Source: Fistularia commersonii (taxonomy: Eukaryota > Chordata > Actinopteri > Syngnathiformes > Fistulariidae). Taken from it: a stretch of 64,000 nucleotides of DNA. The notes beneath the pieces are model-generated. The model saw only the letters and a list, made by a program, of their open reading frames with translations. It did no database searches and was not told where the DNA came from. This document shows, in pieces, positions 10,733-22,554 of this stretch (position 1 is its first letter; every line of letters begins with the position of its first letter). Location: the NCBI GenBank assembly GCA_037954325.1, contig JBBMNZ010000027.1, positions 1,963,501-2,027,500 on the forward strand. The letters run 5' to 3'. Position numbers and translations under genes: made by a program.

Positions 10733-10811
10733 GATGGATGGATGGATGGATGGATGGATGGATGGATGGATGGATGGATGGATGGATGGATGGATGGATG
10801 GATGGATGGAT
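10733..10811. repeat. (GATG)n tetranucleotide array, about 20 units
   Basis: 79 bp of uninterrupted GATG units. Imperfect units extend upstream to about 10622, inside the repeat's tail. Its purity suggests recent expansion. Confidence 0.97.
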
Positions 10812-11075
10812 ATTCAAAGCATTTTAATGACAATGTAGGCGATCACATGGCTCAGTCAAGTTTAAGGCAAAACCTAAAGGGGGAAGAGAAAGAGAGAATG
10901 AGTTGATCACATCGTAGGGACGACAGCTGTGATCCTGTGAAGCCCCGCCACTCCAAACCTTGTTCCATCTCCCGGTGTGAAGTAGCCGGCAGGACTTTGA
11001 GGATCCCACACCGGCGGAGAAAAAGTTATTTGGGTTATAATGAGTGACCTTTCCGTGCCGCAGCAAACATGCATT
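10812..11075. other. Unassigned spacer
   Basis: No feature is recognised; mixed composition with no repeat. Confidence 0.4.
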
Positions 11076-11515
11076 TTTATGCCAGAGCATAAATAGCCGA
11101 GCTACATAACAATTAAGGTAACCTTTCTGTTTGAGTAAGAGGCAGTCGTTCAGAGAACCGAAATAACATAAATGATGAATTATTTTTGTAACCCGCAGCA
11201 AAGAATAAGAAGAATAAGGGAACAACGGAGTGGGGAAAGGAGAGGTGGTGTCTTGTCTCAATTGTAAATCCCAGTTATAATGCCTCGTTAAAAAGATTTG
11301 GGAAGGCGAAACAGAAGCAGACACAGTCTCTCTTTCTTAAAGGTAGACAGGTCTCAGTGGGATTCATTAATGTGTGTCCCGGCGGTAGTCTTCCTCTTAC
11401 AGCACAATCGCCTGGGTTAGCACCAATCCTGAAATTACACCTAATTGGACAATTACTCAAACTCAGAAACCTCCTGCAATAAGCCAACAAGACCACTAAT
11501 AAACACCTTGTCTTC
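11076..11515. promoter_or_regulatory. Candidate conserved non-coding element with a palindromic homeodomain site
   Basis: Repeat-free, low-CpG sequence with several AT cores. TAATTG (11442-11447), a GA spacer and CAATTA (11450-11455) form a 14-bp perfect palindrome, which suits two homeodomains bound head-to-head. Enhancer function is inferred. Confidence 0.35.
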
Positions 11516-11699
11516 TAATAAAAACAAGGAAGTCATTTGTGTCACCCAAGAGGCTCCATTTTTTTTTCCTGTGCTACATTTATTTTTAAAATAATTGCAT
11601 GTGGTATGAATGAGAATATTAAAAATGTAGCGAAGAACAAGGAAGAAAGAGTGTGTTGGTGTGTATGTGTGCGTGCGTGGGTGTGTATGTGCGGGGCGG

Positions 11700-11970
11700 G
11701 GGGTTGCAAAGCTTACCTTAGGCCCAGTGTTGTAGTCTTCTCTCCAGGGGGACAGCTCATTTGTTCCACAGATAAGCTCACTGCACACCGCACTACAGTC
11801 ATATTACTGCTGTCACGCTATAATGAAATAATTACTGGTTTGCCTCCCTTTCAACTAACCTCTCCATTCACTGGGACTTGACCCCGCCTCCAAACACGCC
11901 GGTCCGACAAATACTTCCCTCATAAAATAAACACTAATTAAAGAGGAAAAGTGATAATAGAATTGTCGGA
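11700..11970. promoter_or_regulatory. Candidate conserved non-coding element
   Basis: A purine-pyrimidine-balanced block with AATAATTACTGG, CAGATAAG (GATA core) and AAACACTAATTAAAG. No open frame or repeat. It follows a short GTGTGT/GCGTGCG patch at 11650-11690. Confidence 0.3.
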
Positions 11971-12489
11971 CCCTTGTCAAGCATTCATTCAGTCACAGGT
12001 CTAAAGCTTAGTTTGCCATCGGGTCCCGATGTAGGCCTCTCCCTCGAATTCTTTTCAAGATGCGGATAAATATGAGCCGTAGCTCCTGCTGCTTGATATT
12101 TACAACAATCCTTTTCGGTACCGCGGCGGTTTACAGAGGCCAAGTGCAACATTTGAACTTGCAGGGATCTCTCCTACATCACTCGGCTATCAATCCGTTA
12201 TTCACGTCTCGTGAACCGATCCGTCCCCCCACGCCGACCTTGCAATTTCGAAAAAAAAAAAAAGGAAAAAGCTTGCAAGTCATTTACACATCTCGTAACT
12301 AACGTTAGGCGAACCAACAGATGAATAAATGATCCCGATCTGACCTCGCGCATCCGTGACACTGTTAAGCTGGGGAGAAAAAAAAAAGGGGTAGAGGAAA
12401 AAGAAAAAAAGGGGGGGGTGAAGAATCCACAAGAGGTGGGCAGTGACAAATTGTGTGGAAAAAACAATACGGGCAGCCAAGGGAAGAAA
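11971..12489. other. Unassigned sequence with A/G-rich runs
   Basis: Purine-rich low-complexity patches lie at 12249-12262 and 12375-12420 (A runs, G8). Nothing else is recognised. Confidence 0.4.
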
Positions 12490-12720
12490 AGAGTAATACT
12501 CACAAATAATTAACTGGATAAATATTGGAGAGCAGACTGACTAATTACTTCACACGTCTCACTGCGCTCTCATTATTGTTGCTGTTGCAGTTAACCCTCT
12601 CCTACAAGGTGTGGTGGTGCAGGGAGCTAGACTCTGGATAATCACTAACTTTCAATTATTATTATATATTTATTTATTCATGCAGTCGGAACACACAGGA
12701 GAGGAAATCTAGACGGTGTT
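12490..12720. promoter_or_regulatory. Candidate conserved non-coding element
   Basis: ACAAATAATTAACTGG, GACTAATTACTTC and a TTATTATTATATATTTATTTATT stretch lie in a repeat-free block. Homeodomain-type cores dominate. Confidence 0.3.
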
Positions 12721-13284
12721 TAAACCAAATCCGGGGAAAGAGAGAGAGACGCCGATGCTCGGTAAATTACTTTAAGGATTGTACTAGTACTTTTGCATGT
12801 GTTAGCTTTTTGGTTATTGACAGCAAAGTAGGTTATTTTGCATCATTTCAACTTGTGTTATTTTCCGAATTAGAGCATACAGCGCAACTTTTGCTCTTCA
12901 TCTATTTAACTTGAGTGTCGTCTGTTCTTAGACAAAGCAATCCATGAACCATTTGTGAATGTAATACAAACACAACCAACCTGGATCATAAACCCTACCG
13001 TGGGTAGCCCTGGGGATTGAAAGGAAACCCCGGGTAACAAAGCGCCGGGTGTGACTGACGTCATGGCGGACAACAACTCTGCACGGGATGCCAGAGTTGG
13101 CCAGAGCTTCCAATTATCCACTAAGAGGCTACCGTGTTGTTACAGCTACAGGAGGATCAAACTACCTCCCCCGGCAAAGATTTACACCAAGGTGGTACAG
13201 ACGTAGGCATGGACGTTGATTCGACTTTTAATGAACTAACGACAATGCAGACCCTGCACAATACAAAAGACTTGGTGGTCTGCG
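12721..13284. other. Unassigned intergenic sequence
   Basis: No gene or repeat is recognised. Confidence 0.4.
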
Positions 13285-13490
13285 ATCATTCTGTAGCTCA
13301 GTTCGTAGAGGAGGCATCCCTCCAATCGGAAAGTCGGCGGTTTGATCGCCCGGCTCCTCTCCATGTCAGTGTCCTCGGGCAAAACCCCCGGTTTCTCCCG
13401 ATGGTTCGCCTGGTTTGCACCTAGCATGGTAGCGCCGCCGACATCAGTGTGTGAGCATGTTTGTGAATGCTATCTGGTGTAAATCCTTTT
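13285..13490 (+). mobile_element. tRNA-headed SINE (family B), copy 2
   Basis: TAGCTCAGTTCGTAGAG (A-box-like) and GGCGGTTTGATCGCC (B-box-like) are spaced as in a tRNA gene. They are followed by GTGTCCTCGGGCAAAACCCCC, CCGATGG and an end with TGTGTGAGCATGTTTGTGAATGCT. The unpaired tRNA arms and attached body mark it as a SINE, not a tRNA gene. It has more of the tRNA head than copy 1. Confidence 0.75.
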
Positions 13491-13507
13491 GAAAACATCT
13501 ACATTTC

Positions 13508-13550
13508 TAATTCCAGCTGCTCTCTTCAGGGATCGCCACAGCCAGTCATT
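13508..13550 (-). mobile_element. Short LINE 3' coding scrap
   Basis: Minus-strand translation gives MTGCGDP and a stop, the same end (MIGCRDP, stop) as the LINE remnant at 34380-34640. Only about 40 bp remain. Confidence 0.5.
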
Positions 13551-13984
13551 TACCTCCAATGTCAATTGAGATCATTTACCTTTTATATTCGCAACAAAAC
13601 ACCCAACATGTTTGTGGCTATCACCAATTCTGCTTGTGGTCTCAAGCAGCATGTCCAGAGAAGATGGACCTTAGGATTGCAAATGATCTGGTTCTATTAG
13701 CCTCAAACCATCATATTGTAACTCAGGCATGCCCTAAGTTGGTGTGCAGTCAATCTGAAGTGGTCAGGATTAGAGTCAGAGATAACTGTGCCGTTAGAAA
13801 ATGGCAAATAGCTCCATCTGTGTTGAAATTAATCACAGCTGTTCAAATATCAACGGGTTTTGTTAACAAGGGTGGGTAAGATGGAGCACAAGTTAGATGG
13901 AACACAGGCAGTGATTTGGACGTGCATGGATCTAACATGAAGAAGAAGGGGCTTAACCATAAGACGTAGTTCTCGCTTTGCAAG
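13551..13984. other. Unassigned sequence between two LINE fragments
   Basis: A 106-codon plus-strand frame (13559-13879) has no recognised domain. The stretch may be worn retrotransposon DNA. Confidence 0.35.
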
Positions 13985-14240
13985 CCTTTTACCTTCTCGC
14001 TCTCACCTATGTTTGGGTCATGGACAGACCAGAAGAAAGAGATGGAGGATACAACCACCCTGCGTGACTCCCTTTAGGGGGTTTCCGGGCACATCCAATC
14101 GGTTAAAGGCTCCGTGGTTGACCCGGAGCATGCTGGAGGGATTACATGTCTCATCTGGCCTCAGAAGACTGTGGGGTCCACCAGGAAGATCCGGACTTTG
14201 CAGTCAGGAAAGGAATGAGTGGGTTATTTAGGCAGTCTGG
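13985..14240 (+). mobile_element. LINE reverse-transcriptase C-terminal remnant, internally deleted
   Basis: Plus-strand frames give LTYVWVMDRP, then GFRAHPI, CWRDYMSHLASED, GVHQEDPD and SGLFRQSGA. The order matches the C-terminal tail of a common fish non-LTR retrotransposon (LTYGHELWVM; VFRARP; RWRDYVSRLAWE; GVPPEELDE). The usual middle between these blocks is missing, and stops interrupt the frame. Confidence 0.65.
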
Positions 14241-15105
14241 AGCCACAGAAACACAGCTCACGGACATAAATGAATGATCTGTTTGGAGTGGAACCCGAAG
14301 GGTCTGTTTTGTTTTGTTTGCGATGCATTGATTGCAGTCTCATTTGTTTCTGATTTGTTGAACGATGCTTTAGCTAACAGCTATCCATTACTAGTTATCT
14401 TTGAATGTTGAATGATGCTGTTATATGAGGACCTGCAAACAGCTACAAGAGTGGTATTTGCAGCGCGTGGCCTGACTGAATTGTTGTTCTGCATTATGTT
14501 CCGTCTTCATGTTGTTGTTGTATCATGACTTCCCTTACTGTGATTTTGGTCTAAATCCATCGTTTTGACCAACTGGAAGTCTAAAATTGAATGAGACCAA
14601 CTGGACCATTTGCCCTGGTGGTTCAGTCTGGCAACGTACGTTTTTCGCGGTGAGTCCTGGAATTCTCTAATTTGTGGTCATCTTCATTCTGGACGATTAC
14701 GTCGGGGCCAAGCTCCGGGAGCCAACGCAAACTGGACTTCCAAGCCAGATATTTTAATCCTGCTCAAGTTCTGCTTACAACTTCAGAAACCTAACAATGT
14801 ATATTTTTTATGATATATCTTAACATGACAACAGAATGGGGAATGGGCGTTTTATCAACGGCACAGAATTACACAACACCAAACCAAATAACACCACCAC
14901 AATAATCTTATGTCTATATGGTTCGATTCTTTAATCAGGGGCGATGTACATCCACCACAATAACCGAGTTTAGTGTACGTCATGCAGCTAACACGTAACA
15001 ATGTAACATAATAGCAAGGGTGATTCCACCGTAAAGTCATGGAGTTTTCACAGCTTGCGACCACCGAGTTGTTTACAAGCACTCCCCAGCTTTAAATTGA
15101 GTAGG
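14241..15105. other. Unassigned intergenic sequence
   Basis: No gene or repeat is recognised. A T/G-rich GTTGTTGTTG patch lies near 14510. Confidence 0.4.
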
Positions 15106-15340
15106 TTTGAAAGTCGGACCCAACCCAAAAGACAGAGCCAAGTGTCCCTTTAAGACAAGGGAGCCATGTCTTTCGTGCAGGATCAAATCAGATTGCAGTA
15201 CTGACCCGCAGCGCTCAGGTAAACTAGTGAATCTGCTCGCCCAGGAACTTTCTCCAATAATCTGCAAGGCAGTGTCTAATGACAGCAGCTGTGAGGCAGG
15301 CATGCACCACTTCCAAGCTGATTTAAGTTTAACGAGCCAC
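15106..15340. promoter_or_regulatory. Candidate conserved non-coding element
   Basis: Balanced, repeat-free sequence (CCCTTTAAGACAAGG, GACAGCAGCTGTGAGG with a CAGCTG E-box). Low-confidence call by texture. Confidence 0.22.
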
Positions 15341-15915
15341 TCCAGAGTGCTATCGATTCAAATCTATATTTGACAGGATACACTGTGAGCATATATTAAA
15401 TGGATTGGAACACCTCTTGGACACTCAGAGAGTGGTACCAAATGGGGGAGAAGGCATTAAGCGAAGATAAAGTGTGTTTTGTCGGGTGATGATAGTTATG
15501 CCAGTACCAAGTGTGTTGTGATTAGGCTCCAAGTATGAACCTGATATGTGAAAAAAGAAAAAAGTAAACGCATTCGATATGGATTTTAGAAGATGTTCGG
15601 GCAGATCTGACTATCAGCGAGCACGACAACTGGGGTAAATTTGCAGGACGAGATTTTGATTTTTTCTGATCCTTCACTTTTACGGAATTATCCACTGAAC
15701 CAGCACCGTAAAGTGCGGCAACACTTGCCCACGGCGCTTCCTGATACACTCGTCCATCATAATGTAACCATGCCACGCGAACCACGTCAATTGTCTTATC
15801 TCTAATTTCTCCATCTTGTCACTCTCTTTCCGACGAAATGTTCTCAGGCATAAAAAACATTTATTTGCTCCGACTCCAGCGTGATCTGCTCAGTTTCTGA
15901 CACTGTTGACCTTTC
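15341..15915. other. Unassigned intergenic sequence
   Basis: No feature is recognised. Confidence 0.4.
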
Positions 15916-16027
15916 CGGAGTAAACCCCTGCCTCTTGAGCGCGGTCAGTTGGGATTAAGTCCGGCCTGACCGCAATCCGTGTGTAGGGTGAGTGATCGGA
16001 AAAACAAAATGAATGAACGAATGAATG
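15916..16027 (+). mobile_element. Family A repeat, copy 4 (tail only)
   Basis: ACCCCTGCCTCTTGAGC, GTCAGTTGGGATTAAGTCC, CTGACCGCAA and an AATGAATGAACGAATGAATG tail. It forms an inverted pair with the next copy. Confidence 0.6.
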
Positions 16028-16114
16028 TTTGGAGAAACAGCTGAAGCCTCGTCAGCTGGAAAGCACACTCGTCTAGTGGGCCGAGTCTCTTAGGTCGACT
16101 GTATTTGTTTGTTC

Positions 16115-16440
16115 ATTCATACACTGTCTGTAGCTCTCATCTTTGACTCTGTTGCAATGGGACCGGAGCCAAGCTCGGCTGTCATTGGACGAGGACAATT
16201 CTAGCCAATCAATCACAAGGCCACATATAGAGACATATGGCCAATCATCCTCTCATTCCCCCACCTTCACTTATCCTTCTGCATGTTTATGAACGCTGGG
16301 AGGAAACGCGAGAATGCGGCGGAAACTAACGCAGACAGGAGGAGAATGTACACGCAGAAAGAACTGCACACCGAAGGAATCCCTGTTGGAATCAAACAAG
16401 AAACCCTACTATGAGGCGGAAGAGCTAGATACTAGCCACA
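16115..16440 (-). mobile_element. Family A repeat, copy 5 (near full length)
   Basis: On the minus strand: CTCTTCCGCCTCATAGTAGG, TTTGATTCCAACAGGG, CATTCTCCTCCTGTCTGCG, CGCGTTTCCTCCCAGCG, AACATGCAGAAGG, ATATGTCTCTATATGTGGCC, CCAATGACAGCCGAGCTTGG and a GTATGAATGAAC tail. It lies about 90 bp from copy 4 in the opposite orientation. Confidence 0.75.
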
Positions 16441-17139
16441 CTGACTATGAAGATACAGCATATCCAAACTACATTAACTAGACCGATCAGTCTATACTTG
16501 TTTTTTTATACTGATTTAAAGAGAACTTTGAGTTAGATAACTTCAACAAAATTTGCATCTTATTTACATCGACATCTTTTCCATAAAATCTCATTTTAGG
16601 GAGAAATGAAATGTGTCCTAATTATGGAATTGTCATTTGTGAAATTGCCTCATCATATCAAGAGGTATATCTGTATTGTTTTTCTCTTTTCTTGCCTTGG
16701 AGTTGACAAAGAGCAGCTTAGCATAATTAGCAGGAGCAACAAGTAGCACTAATTTGAAGTAGCACTTAAAGAAATTGCACAGATGGGTATGAAAGTACTG
16801 TTGAAATACGTGGGCAAAACATTGCCTGACTCGGAACCATAGCGGGGATCTCGCAGTCTGTCACATTTCTAGAATCCTCTTGCCTGAGTGAGCAGATGAA
16901 TGGTAATTTTACTTCTGTATCTCCACTTCTATAATCTTTACTACTAAATAAACTCTTTTTTTCATCTGAGTAAGCTTTTTCTCTTTCCCTTTTTTTGTAA
17001 ATCAAATTTAAAGCGTTCACTTGATTACAGTCGTTTCTGAAGTGGGGATAACAAATGCCTTCAAAATTCACGATGAGCTGAAATCTGTTTTCCCCCACCG
17101 AACCCAACTGACAGCTTCCAAATGCTGCCACATTAAAGT
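16441..17139. other. Unassigned AT-rich sequence
   Basis: A 121-codon minus-strand frame (16766-17131) has no recognised domain. No repeat. Confidence 0.4.
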
Positions 17140-17560
17140 GGTTTTCAAGCGCATGTGATGCAGCTTTAACTAGGTCCCAGGGGCATTGTTAGTTATCATT
17201 GCCTACTGCTGGAGTGAGCCCCGGTGAAAGCAATTTTAGCTTTCCTCCCAATCAGTGGTGCAACATGAGAGATGGCCAACGAGAACAAACGGCTTGGTTC
17301 ACCACTTCCCTCCGTCGATCTTATCTGAAATGCTGCTTCTGTCCCGAAAGGGGCACTAACGCAACAACCGCGGCCCCTCCCTTAAAAAGACATGAGAAGG
17401 TTGGCCCCAGGCCCTCCCAATTCATGCAGATATCAGTAAATTAGACTCATAGAGACAGACCAAAACGTCCTCTGAGGGTATGAGACATGAGCACTTATGC
17501 CTCAGAAGATGTGAGTGGCTTTCCCGGCGTTCAGAGGATATAATCAAAATACATGAAAAT
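17140..17560. promoter_or_regulatory. Candidate conserved non-coding element
   Basis: A repeat-free balanced block with AGTTATCATTGCC, AAGCAATTTTAGC and GATATCAGTAAATTAG. Call by texture. Confidence 0.25.
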
Positions 17561-18174
17561 GTCATCATGAACTCCCACCACAGCCGAGGGTTTACGTGTG
17601 TCTGTGCTGGCCTGTTCCGTTGCGCATGTTCCACGATGGCGTCGATACACTGGTTCCCACAGGCAAAGTCGATTTGAATCAAAAATAATGATTTTTTTTT
17701 TCACTTCTTGATACTTGTGATTTATTTATTTGTCCTGATCACGTTCCACTAAGACAAAAGAAACGTGACGCTAACAGGCATGTTGAGTAGGGGGTTTCAT
17801 AAGGTCTCGAAAATAATGTTAATGATGCATGTAATACATCATGATCTTATTTCCTGGAACAGGAATTTACCAGATCTGAAGAGAAAGTCTTTGCCACTCC
17901 TATGAAGACTGGCGTGTATGAGAGTGTTTTTATGCTGATGCCTGTGTGCATACTATACACAGTACTTATACGGTGTGTGTTTTTGGCTCTGACATAGTAA
18001 ATACCACACCGCTGTCAAGACAACTGATTCCTCTTCCTCTCAGAACTGAATCCTAATGTGAACAGATCAATCTTAGTGTGCACAATCCTCTATCTATTAT
18101 GTCCTACTTACGTAAAGGCAAGCAGGCAGGAAGACATCTTGCTAACACTCTGAGACTACAGAAAAATAAACAAG
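17561..18174. other. Unassigned intergenic sequence
   Basis: There is a T9 run near 17693. Nothing else is recognised. Confidence 0.4.
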
Positions 18175-18222
18175 GCACACACACACACACACACATACAC
18201 ACACACACATACACACACACAC
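18175..18222. repeat. (CA)n microsatellite with TACA interruptions
   Basis: Direct reading: three CA runs separated by ACATACAC. Confidence 0.97.
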
Positions 18223-18512
18223 TCATCATCATTATCATTATGATTACTATTATTACTATTATTATCATCATTACTATCATCATCATCATCCCAATTATTC
18301 TCTCTTTTTATAATAATAATAATAATAATAATGATAATAATAATAATAATAATGATGATAATAATAGTTATTATTATCATTATTGTTATTATAATACAAG
18401 TACTACTACTGCTACTAATAAAAAATTACTATTATAATATTACTATAGATATACTACTACTACTAATAGTAGTTGTAGTATTAGCATTATTAGTAGTAGT
18501 AGTACTACAGGC
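18223..18512. repeat. Compound triplet microsatellite (ATT/ATC, AAT, ACT, TAG)
   Basis: About 290 bp built almost wholly of three-base units that change along its length: ATT/ATC to about 18298, AAT/ATG to 18365, ATT to 18393, ACT/GCT to 18420 and TAG/TAC to 18510. The ATT and AAT sections are complementary to each other and could pair. Confidence 0.95.
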
Positions 18513-19296
18513 AGTGGGGAGGATAAGGCAAGATGGGGGATTTTGACCTTATTGAACTGCTCCTCAAATTATGTATCCATGGTGTTTTCCCCAGCTCATC
18601 AAATGGGCATGACCTAGACTTTCAATGCAAACAGACAAAAATATATGCACATCTACATTCTGCGTCTGCGTGCAGCCATACAGGCCGATGAGCAAATCCT
18701 AATGACAGTATGGACTGGTGGGAAACACATTCATTATCACAAAAATCAATGCTTTGGAAAATAGTTGACAGTAATGTAAGCCGAGAGTGATCCTTATCAA
18801 ATCAGTGACTGCGTAAAAAGACCAAAACAAAAGTAACACAATAGTCCATTAGTCTGGAAACATGAACAGGGTACATTAACAACCGTGGAGAGACGGTCCC
18901 GCAGTTGACACCGCTTTAGCGAGCCGTGTGAAGACTCCACTCGGCTTTCCACCTCAACCACAGCACTATGTGATTTTATTAATATCAGATATCGGATATT
19001 TTAGGTTGCGGAATAGAGTGCGGTCTGAGGTCTCGTTCCTCCGCTCCAACTACAGGCTGCTTTTGCATCAGGGAATACATCGAGCGCTGCTCATACATTA
19101 ACTCACTTGAACAGCTGATCAATAGAAGATATATTATTCACCTTTGCCAAATAGGAAGCGCCACATGACACTAACATGCGGTCCGCTCTGCCGCTCCTCC
19201 TGTGAACACAGTTTTCCACGAGTGACCTCCGCTGATAAGGTCACAGTCAGAGGGGTCACAGATTTAAAAGGTCTAAAATGTACGTTCGCATATCCG
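18513..19296. other. Unassigned intergenic sequence
   Basis: No gene is recognised. 18560-18740 is balanced and repeat-free but has no distinctive motif. Confidence 0.4.
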
Positions 19297-19297
19297 C

Positions 19298-19329
<32 letters not shown>
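19297..19329. repeat. (TG)n microsatellite
   Basis: CGCG followed by a pure TG run. Confidence 0.97.
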
Positions 19330-19331
<2 letters not shown>

Positions 19332-19418
19332 ATACACACATTGCTATACTTTGAAAGAGACATAGATGTTGAAAAAAATAATCATGTATTTAAATGTCAC
19401 GTCAGATCAGGGATGTTG

Positions 19419-19421
<3 letters not shown>

Positions 19422-19459
<38 letters not shown>

Positions 19460-19487
19460 TGTGGGTGTGTGTGAGAGAGAGAGAGAG
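19422..19487. repeat. Compound (TG)n-(GA)n microsatellite
   Basis: A TG run at 19424-19472 with two TGGG interruptions passes into seven or eight GA units. Confidence 0.97.
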
Positions 19488-20400
19488 CGCCGCTGCTCCT
19501 GCTCTTCCTATATGCCCGTAGTATATATTGCATATTTTAGCTAAATCGTTTTTTGCACATCGGGCCATGAGAGAGTCTGTGGAGGATGACGATGAAGATA
19601 AAAACCGCATTGTGATGCACTGAAGTAGGTGACCTGTTCAGATAAGACCACAATTAATCCACGGTGAGCGGCAATACTGCAAAATAAGGATAATGAGTGA
19701 AATCAACAGGCTACATTTTCTGATAGATTTGTGCAACTCCATGTTACTGCTGCAAGAGATTAAGAAATGGAACTGATTAAATCGCTGCATTTTGGGATAG
19801 ATTACAAACTGCTTTTAAATAACTGCAATAGCAATTTTCACCAGCTTCGCGATTGAAGAGGCGGCTGACGGGCACAGCATGATTTCGGTTAAACTCGCAT
19901 GAATCATTTTAATACAGTGCTTCAGTCTTCACCCCCTGTAGGCACACACACACAAACACGCAAACACACACAAGCACGTGGGTTAAGTTTAAAAGTAGCA
20001 CGTGCGATGGATGGACACACGTTTGGAAAATAGACAGGAATCGGCTCCTCTTGTCAAAATACATGAAAGAGCGTGAGTTTGGTTTCAGAGGAGTCCGAAA
20101 GTGACGAGCGAAATGACGTCCAGTTTATTTCGGTGAAAGCTTCGACGAGCACGGAAGGAGACGTTATATGAATTGTGTTTAATTTGCCGTGTTTGAAGTC
20201 CGGGGGTTCAAAAACAGTAAATAGTGGACAAGCAATCAAAGGCGTGCGATGAAAGATTTCACGGCGGTTATCGCCGAGCCCTCGCTGCCATTTCTGTGTT
20301 TGCCGAGAGATTGTGGAGAACTCGCCATGCCAAGTGCCCAGGGCTGCAGCAGCGCCTGCTCTCCTTTAAAACCCGCTCTGGCACGGAGCCCCCCTGTCGG
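19488..20400. other. Unassigned intergenic sequence
   Basis: A short CACA patch lies at 19944-19976. A CpG-containing patch at 20220-20400 carries several short frames on both strands without domains. Confidence 0.4.
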
Positions 20401-20600
20401 AGCCAAGGCCCGACTACGGAAGAATTCATTATGGCATCAATGAGAATAAACATCTCAACCTCCCACAGCTCCCCTGCTTTTAAGCGGCGTTTGCAAAGGC
20501 TGCATCCAAGATGCAAATTGGAACAGTGTATTTCTTTATTACTTCCTGTATTTTTACATATTTTACACGTTTAGATTTCCTTTCTGAAATGTTTTCTCTT
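20401..20600. promoter_or_regulatory. Candidate conserved non-coding element with POU octamer
   Basis: AATTCATTATGGC and a perfect ATGCAAAT octamer (20511-20518) in repeat-free sequence. The octamer is the known binding core of POU factors. Confidence 0.28.
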
Positions 20601-21301
20601 CTTGCCAGTCTTGTCTATAAAGAACGGCCGAGTGCCTAATTACCGTTCTCTCCTTTTGCGCATGGAGGAGACGGTTCGAGGCACGATTGTGTTGCGACTT
20701 CAGTCGTATTTCCGCACGGCATCGGCAAAATGTGAACGTATATTATCTATTTCTCGTGCACACCCATACACCACATTAATGAACACAAAAATTGTCAGCG
20801 GGATGAGGCGAGCCTTTGTTCTAATACAAAGTACATATGTTCCAAGTAATGTTATTCATGGTCGGGCGCAGCACGCCGTGATCTCAGTGATGAAGAAGCG
20901 CAAAAGGAATCAATGGAGGCGGCCTTATGGTAAATATTTTACAAAACATCATGAAAGAGGATTGCCAGTTTGAAAAAGCTCATTAATAATGCAAAGTAAA
21001 CAGATCCATTGTGTTCAAATCTAATGGATAAACCTGAAAAATAAGGTGCCGTGAGTGTTGCGGCATCTGTGCTTCACCAAATAAATAAAAACATGTATGT
21101 ATTTCCGGTATACATTACAAGAGCGATGTTTAAAGACAGAAAGATCTTTTGTTTGCAGCCCGGATGAAGGCTCTCGCTGCAGCTATCTTGTTTACCTCAT
21201 TCTTAAAGACTGATAAATTTAATGATCTCATGTTTCCATGTGAAGTTTCGAAGATGATTTAAAGATCATCCGAACGACAAACAGGAGCCCTCGGAGGGGG
21301 A
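20601..21301. other. Unassigned intergenic sequence
   Basis: A 123-codon plus-strand frame (20602-20973) has no recognised domain. Nothing else is seen. Confidence 0.4.
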
Positions 21302-21321
21302 GGGGGGGGGGGGGGGGGGGG
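21302..21321. repeat. G20 homopolymer
   Basis: An uninterrupted run of 20 G, preceded by GGGGGA. It may form a quadruplex and is also a common site of sequencing error. Confidence 0.95.
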
Positions 21322-21540
21322 CGTCAAGCATTATCTTCTCAACGCTGCGGTGGCTAGTCTGCAAACAAATAATATTTGTAAAGAATAAGAAATAAAGGGA
21401 GCGAAAATACTGGGGAGCAAAACCTTTACCGACAATAACAAAGGAGGGATTATAAACAGCAAATGCCGTCCGCTGATATCAAGTTGTATTAGTTTCCCCT
21501 TTCAGCGGCCTTTCGTGGATGGGTTGGTTTCGTCAGACGA

Positions 21541-21564
21541 TTTTTTTTTTTTTTTTTTTTTTTT
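21541..21564. repeat. T24 homopolymer
   Basis: An uninterrupted run of 24 T. Confidence 0.95.
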
Positions 21565-22554
21565 CAGCCTCAGCCGAACTAGGCCACCGGGCATGACACT
21601 CTCCGTCGGCGTTCTCGGCCTCACGAAGCCGGAATGCAGATGATTGGTGAAATTATGTGATGCGCAAAAGCGAGCGTCGCCAGGCTGTCACGTCTGCCTT
21701 GTTCTCACTTGTTGGATGGTGACATGCCTCGGGACGTGTTGGTACCATCCCGCCCGTCCTCCCTCCCCCGACACGAGCTCCGAAGACACTCGCTTGGTGT
21801 CTAATGACGTGTTTACACGTGTATGTCCATGTACACTGATACAAATACGTCGATACTATGTTATATACACATATAGGTATAGATGTATATTAACACAAAG
21901 CTATGTATGTATGTAAGTGCGTGTGTTTACACACACATGGTCCCATGTTACGTCAAGCTCTCCGATGACAATCTCCTTTCTCACTTAATAAATAGTAAAG
22001 GAAGCGGCAACAAAACAAAGCAACTACTGGTTCTTGGAAATTAAGTAAATTAGATAATTTGCTGCTTGGATGCAGTGGAGTGGTGTTCCTCATCTTCAGA
22101 TTTACAAGTTAAGTACCCAATAACGCCAGGCAATTAGAAAGGACAGACACCACGCAATGGCGGGGGTGGGAAAATGCGCAGATACGGTTTCGGTTTAGGG
22201 TGTATTGTTCGAGCAGAGGAAGGACAGGTCGTACGGGGGCCTTCGATGCGATCACTTTAAACACTTGAGCTGTGAAAGGGGATGTTTCAATATTCATTTT
22301 CCAAACATTTCTTTCATTCGCGTGCTCAGGGCCAGTCTGTTGGAAGCTCAAAATGTGTCCTCCAACGTTTACCGCCCGAACAAACATGCCTCATCATTAA
22401 GACTACTAAATTGTTTAACATGTCCTCCCTTTGAAGTCTCGCCAATAATAAGAGGTACACTTTTTTAATCAGGGACAAAGCAGCTAGCAATTTTGTTGTT
22501 AAATAGCTGCGGGAAGAAGGTTCAATGCCTGGTCCAATAATATTCATCAAAAGT
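21565..22554. other. Unassigned intergenic sequence
   Basis: TA/TG-rich low complexity lies at about 21860-21940. Nothing coding is recognised. Confidence 0.4.

Noticed and set aside
10503..10833. Minus-strand frames of repeated HPSI residues
   Set aside because: They are only the translation of the (GATG)n microsatellite.
13285..13360. Possible tRNA gene
   Set aside because: A and B boxes are present but the arms do not pair well and a SINE body follows, so it is a SINE head.
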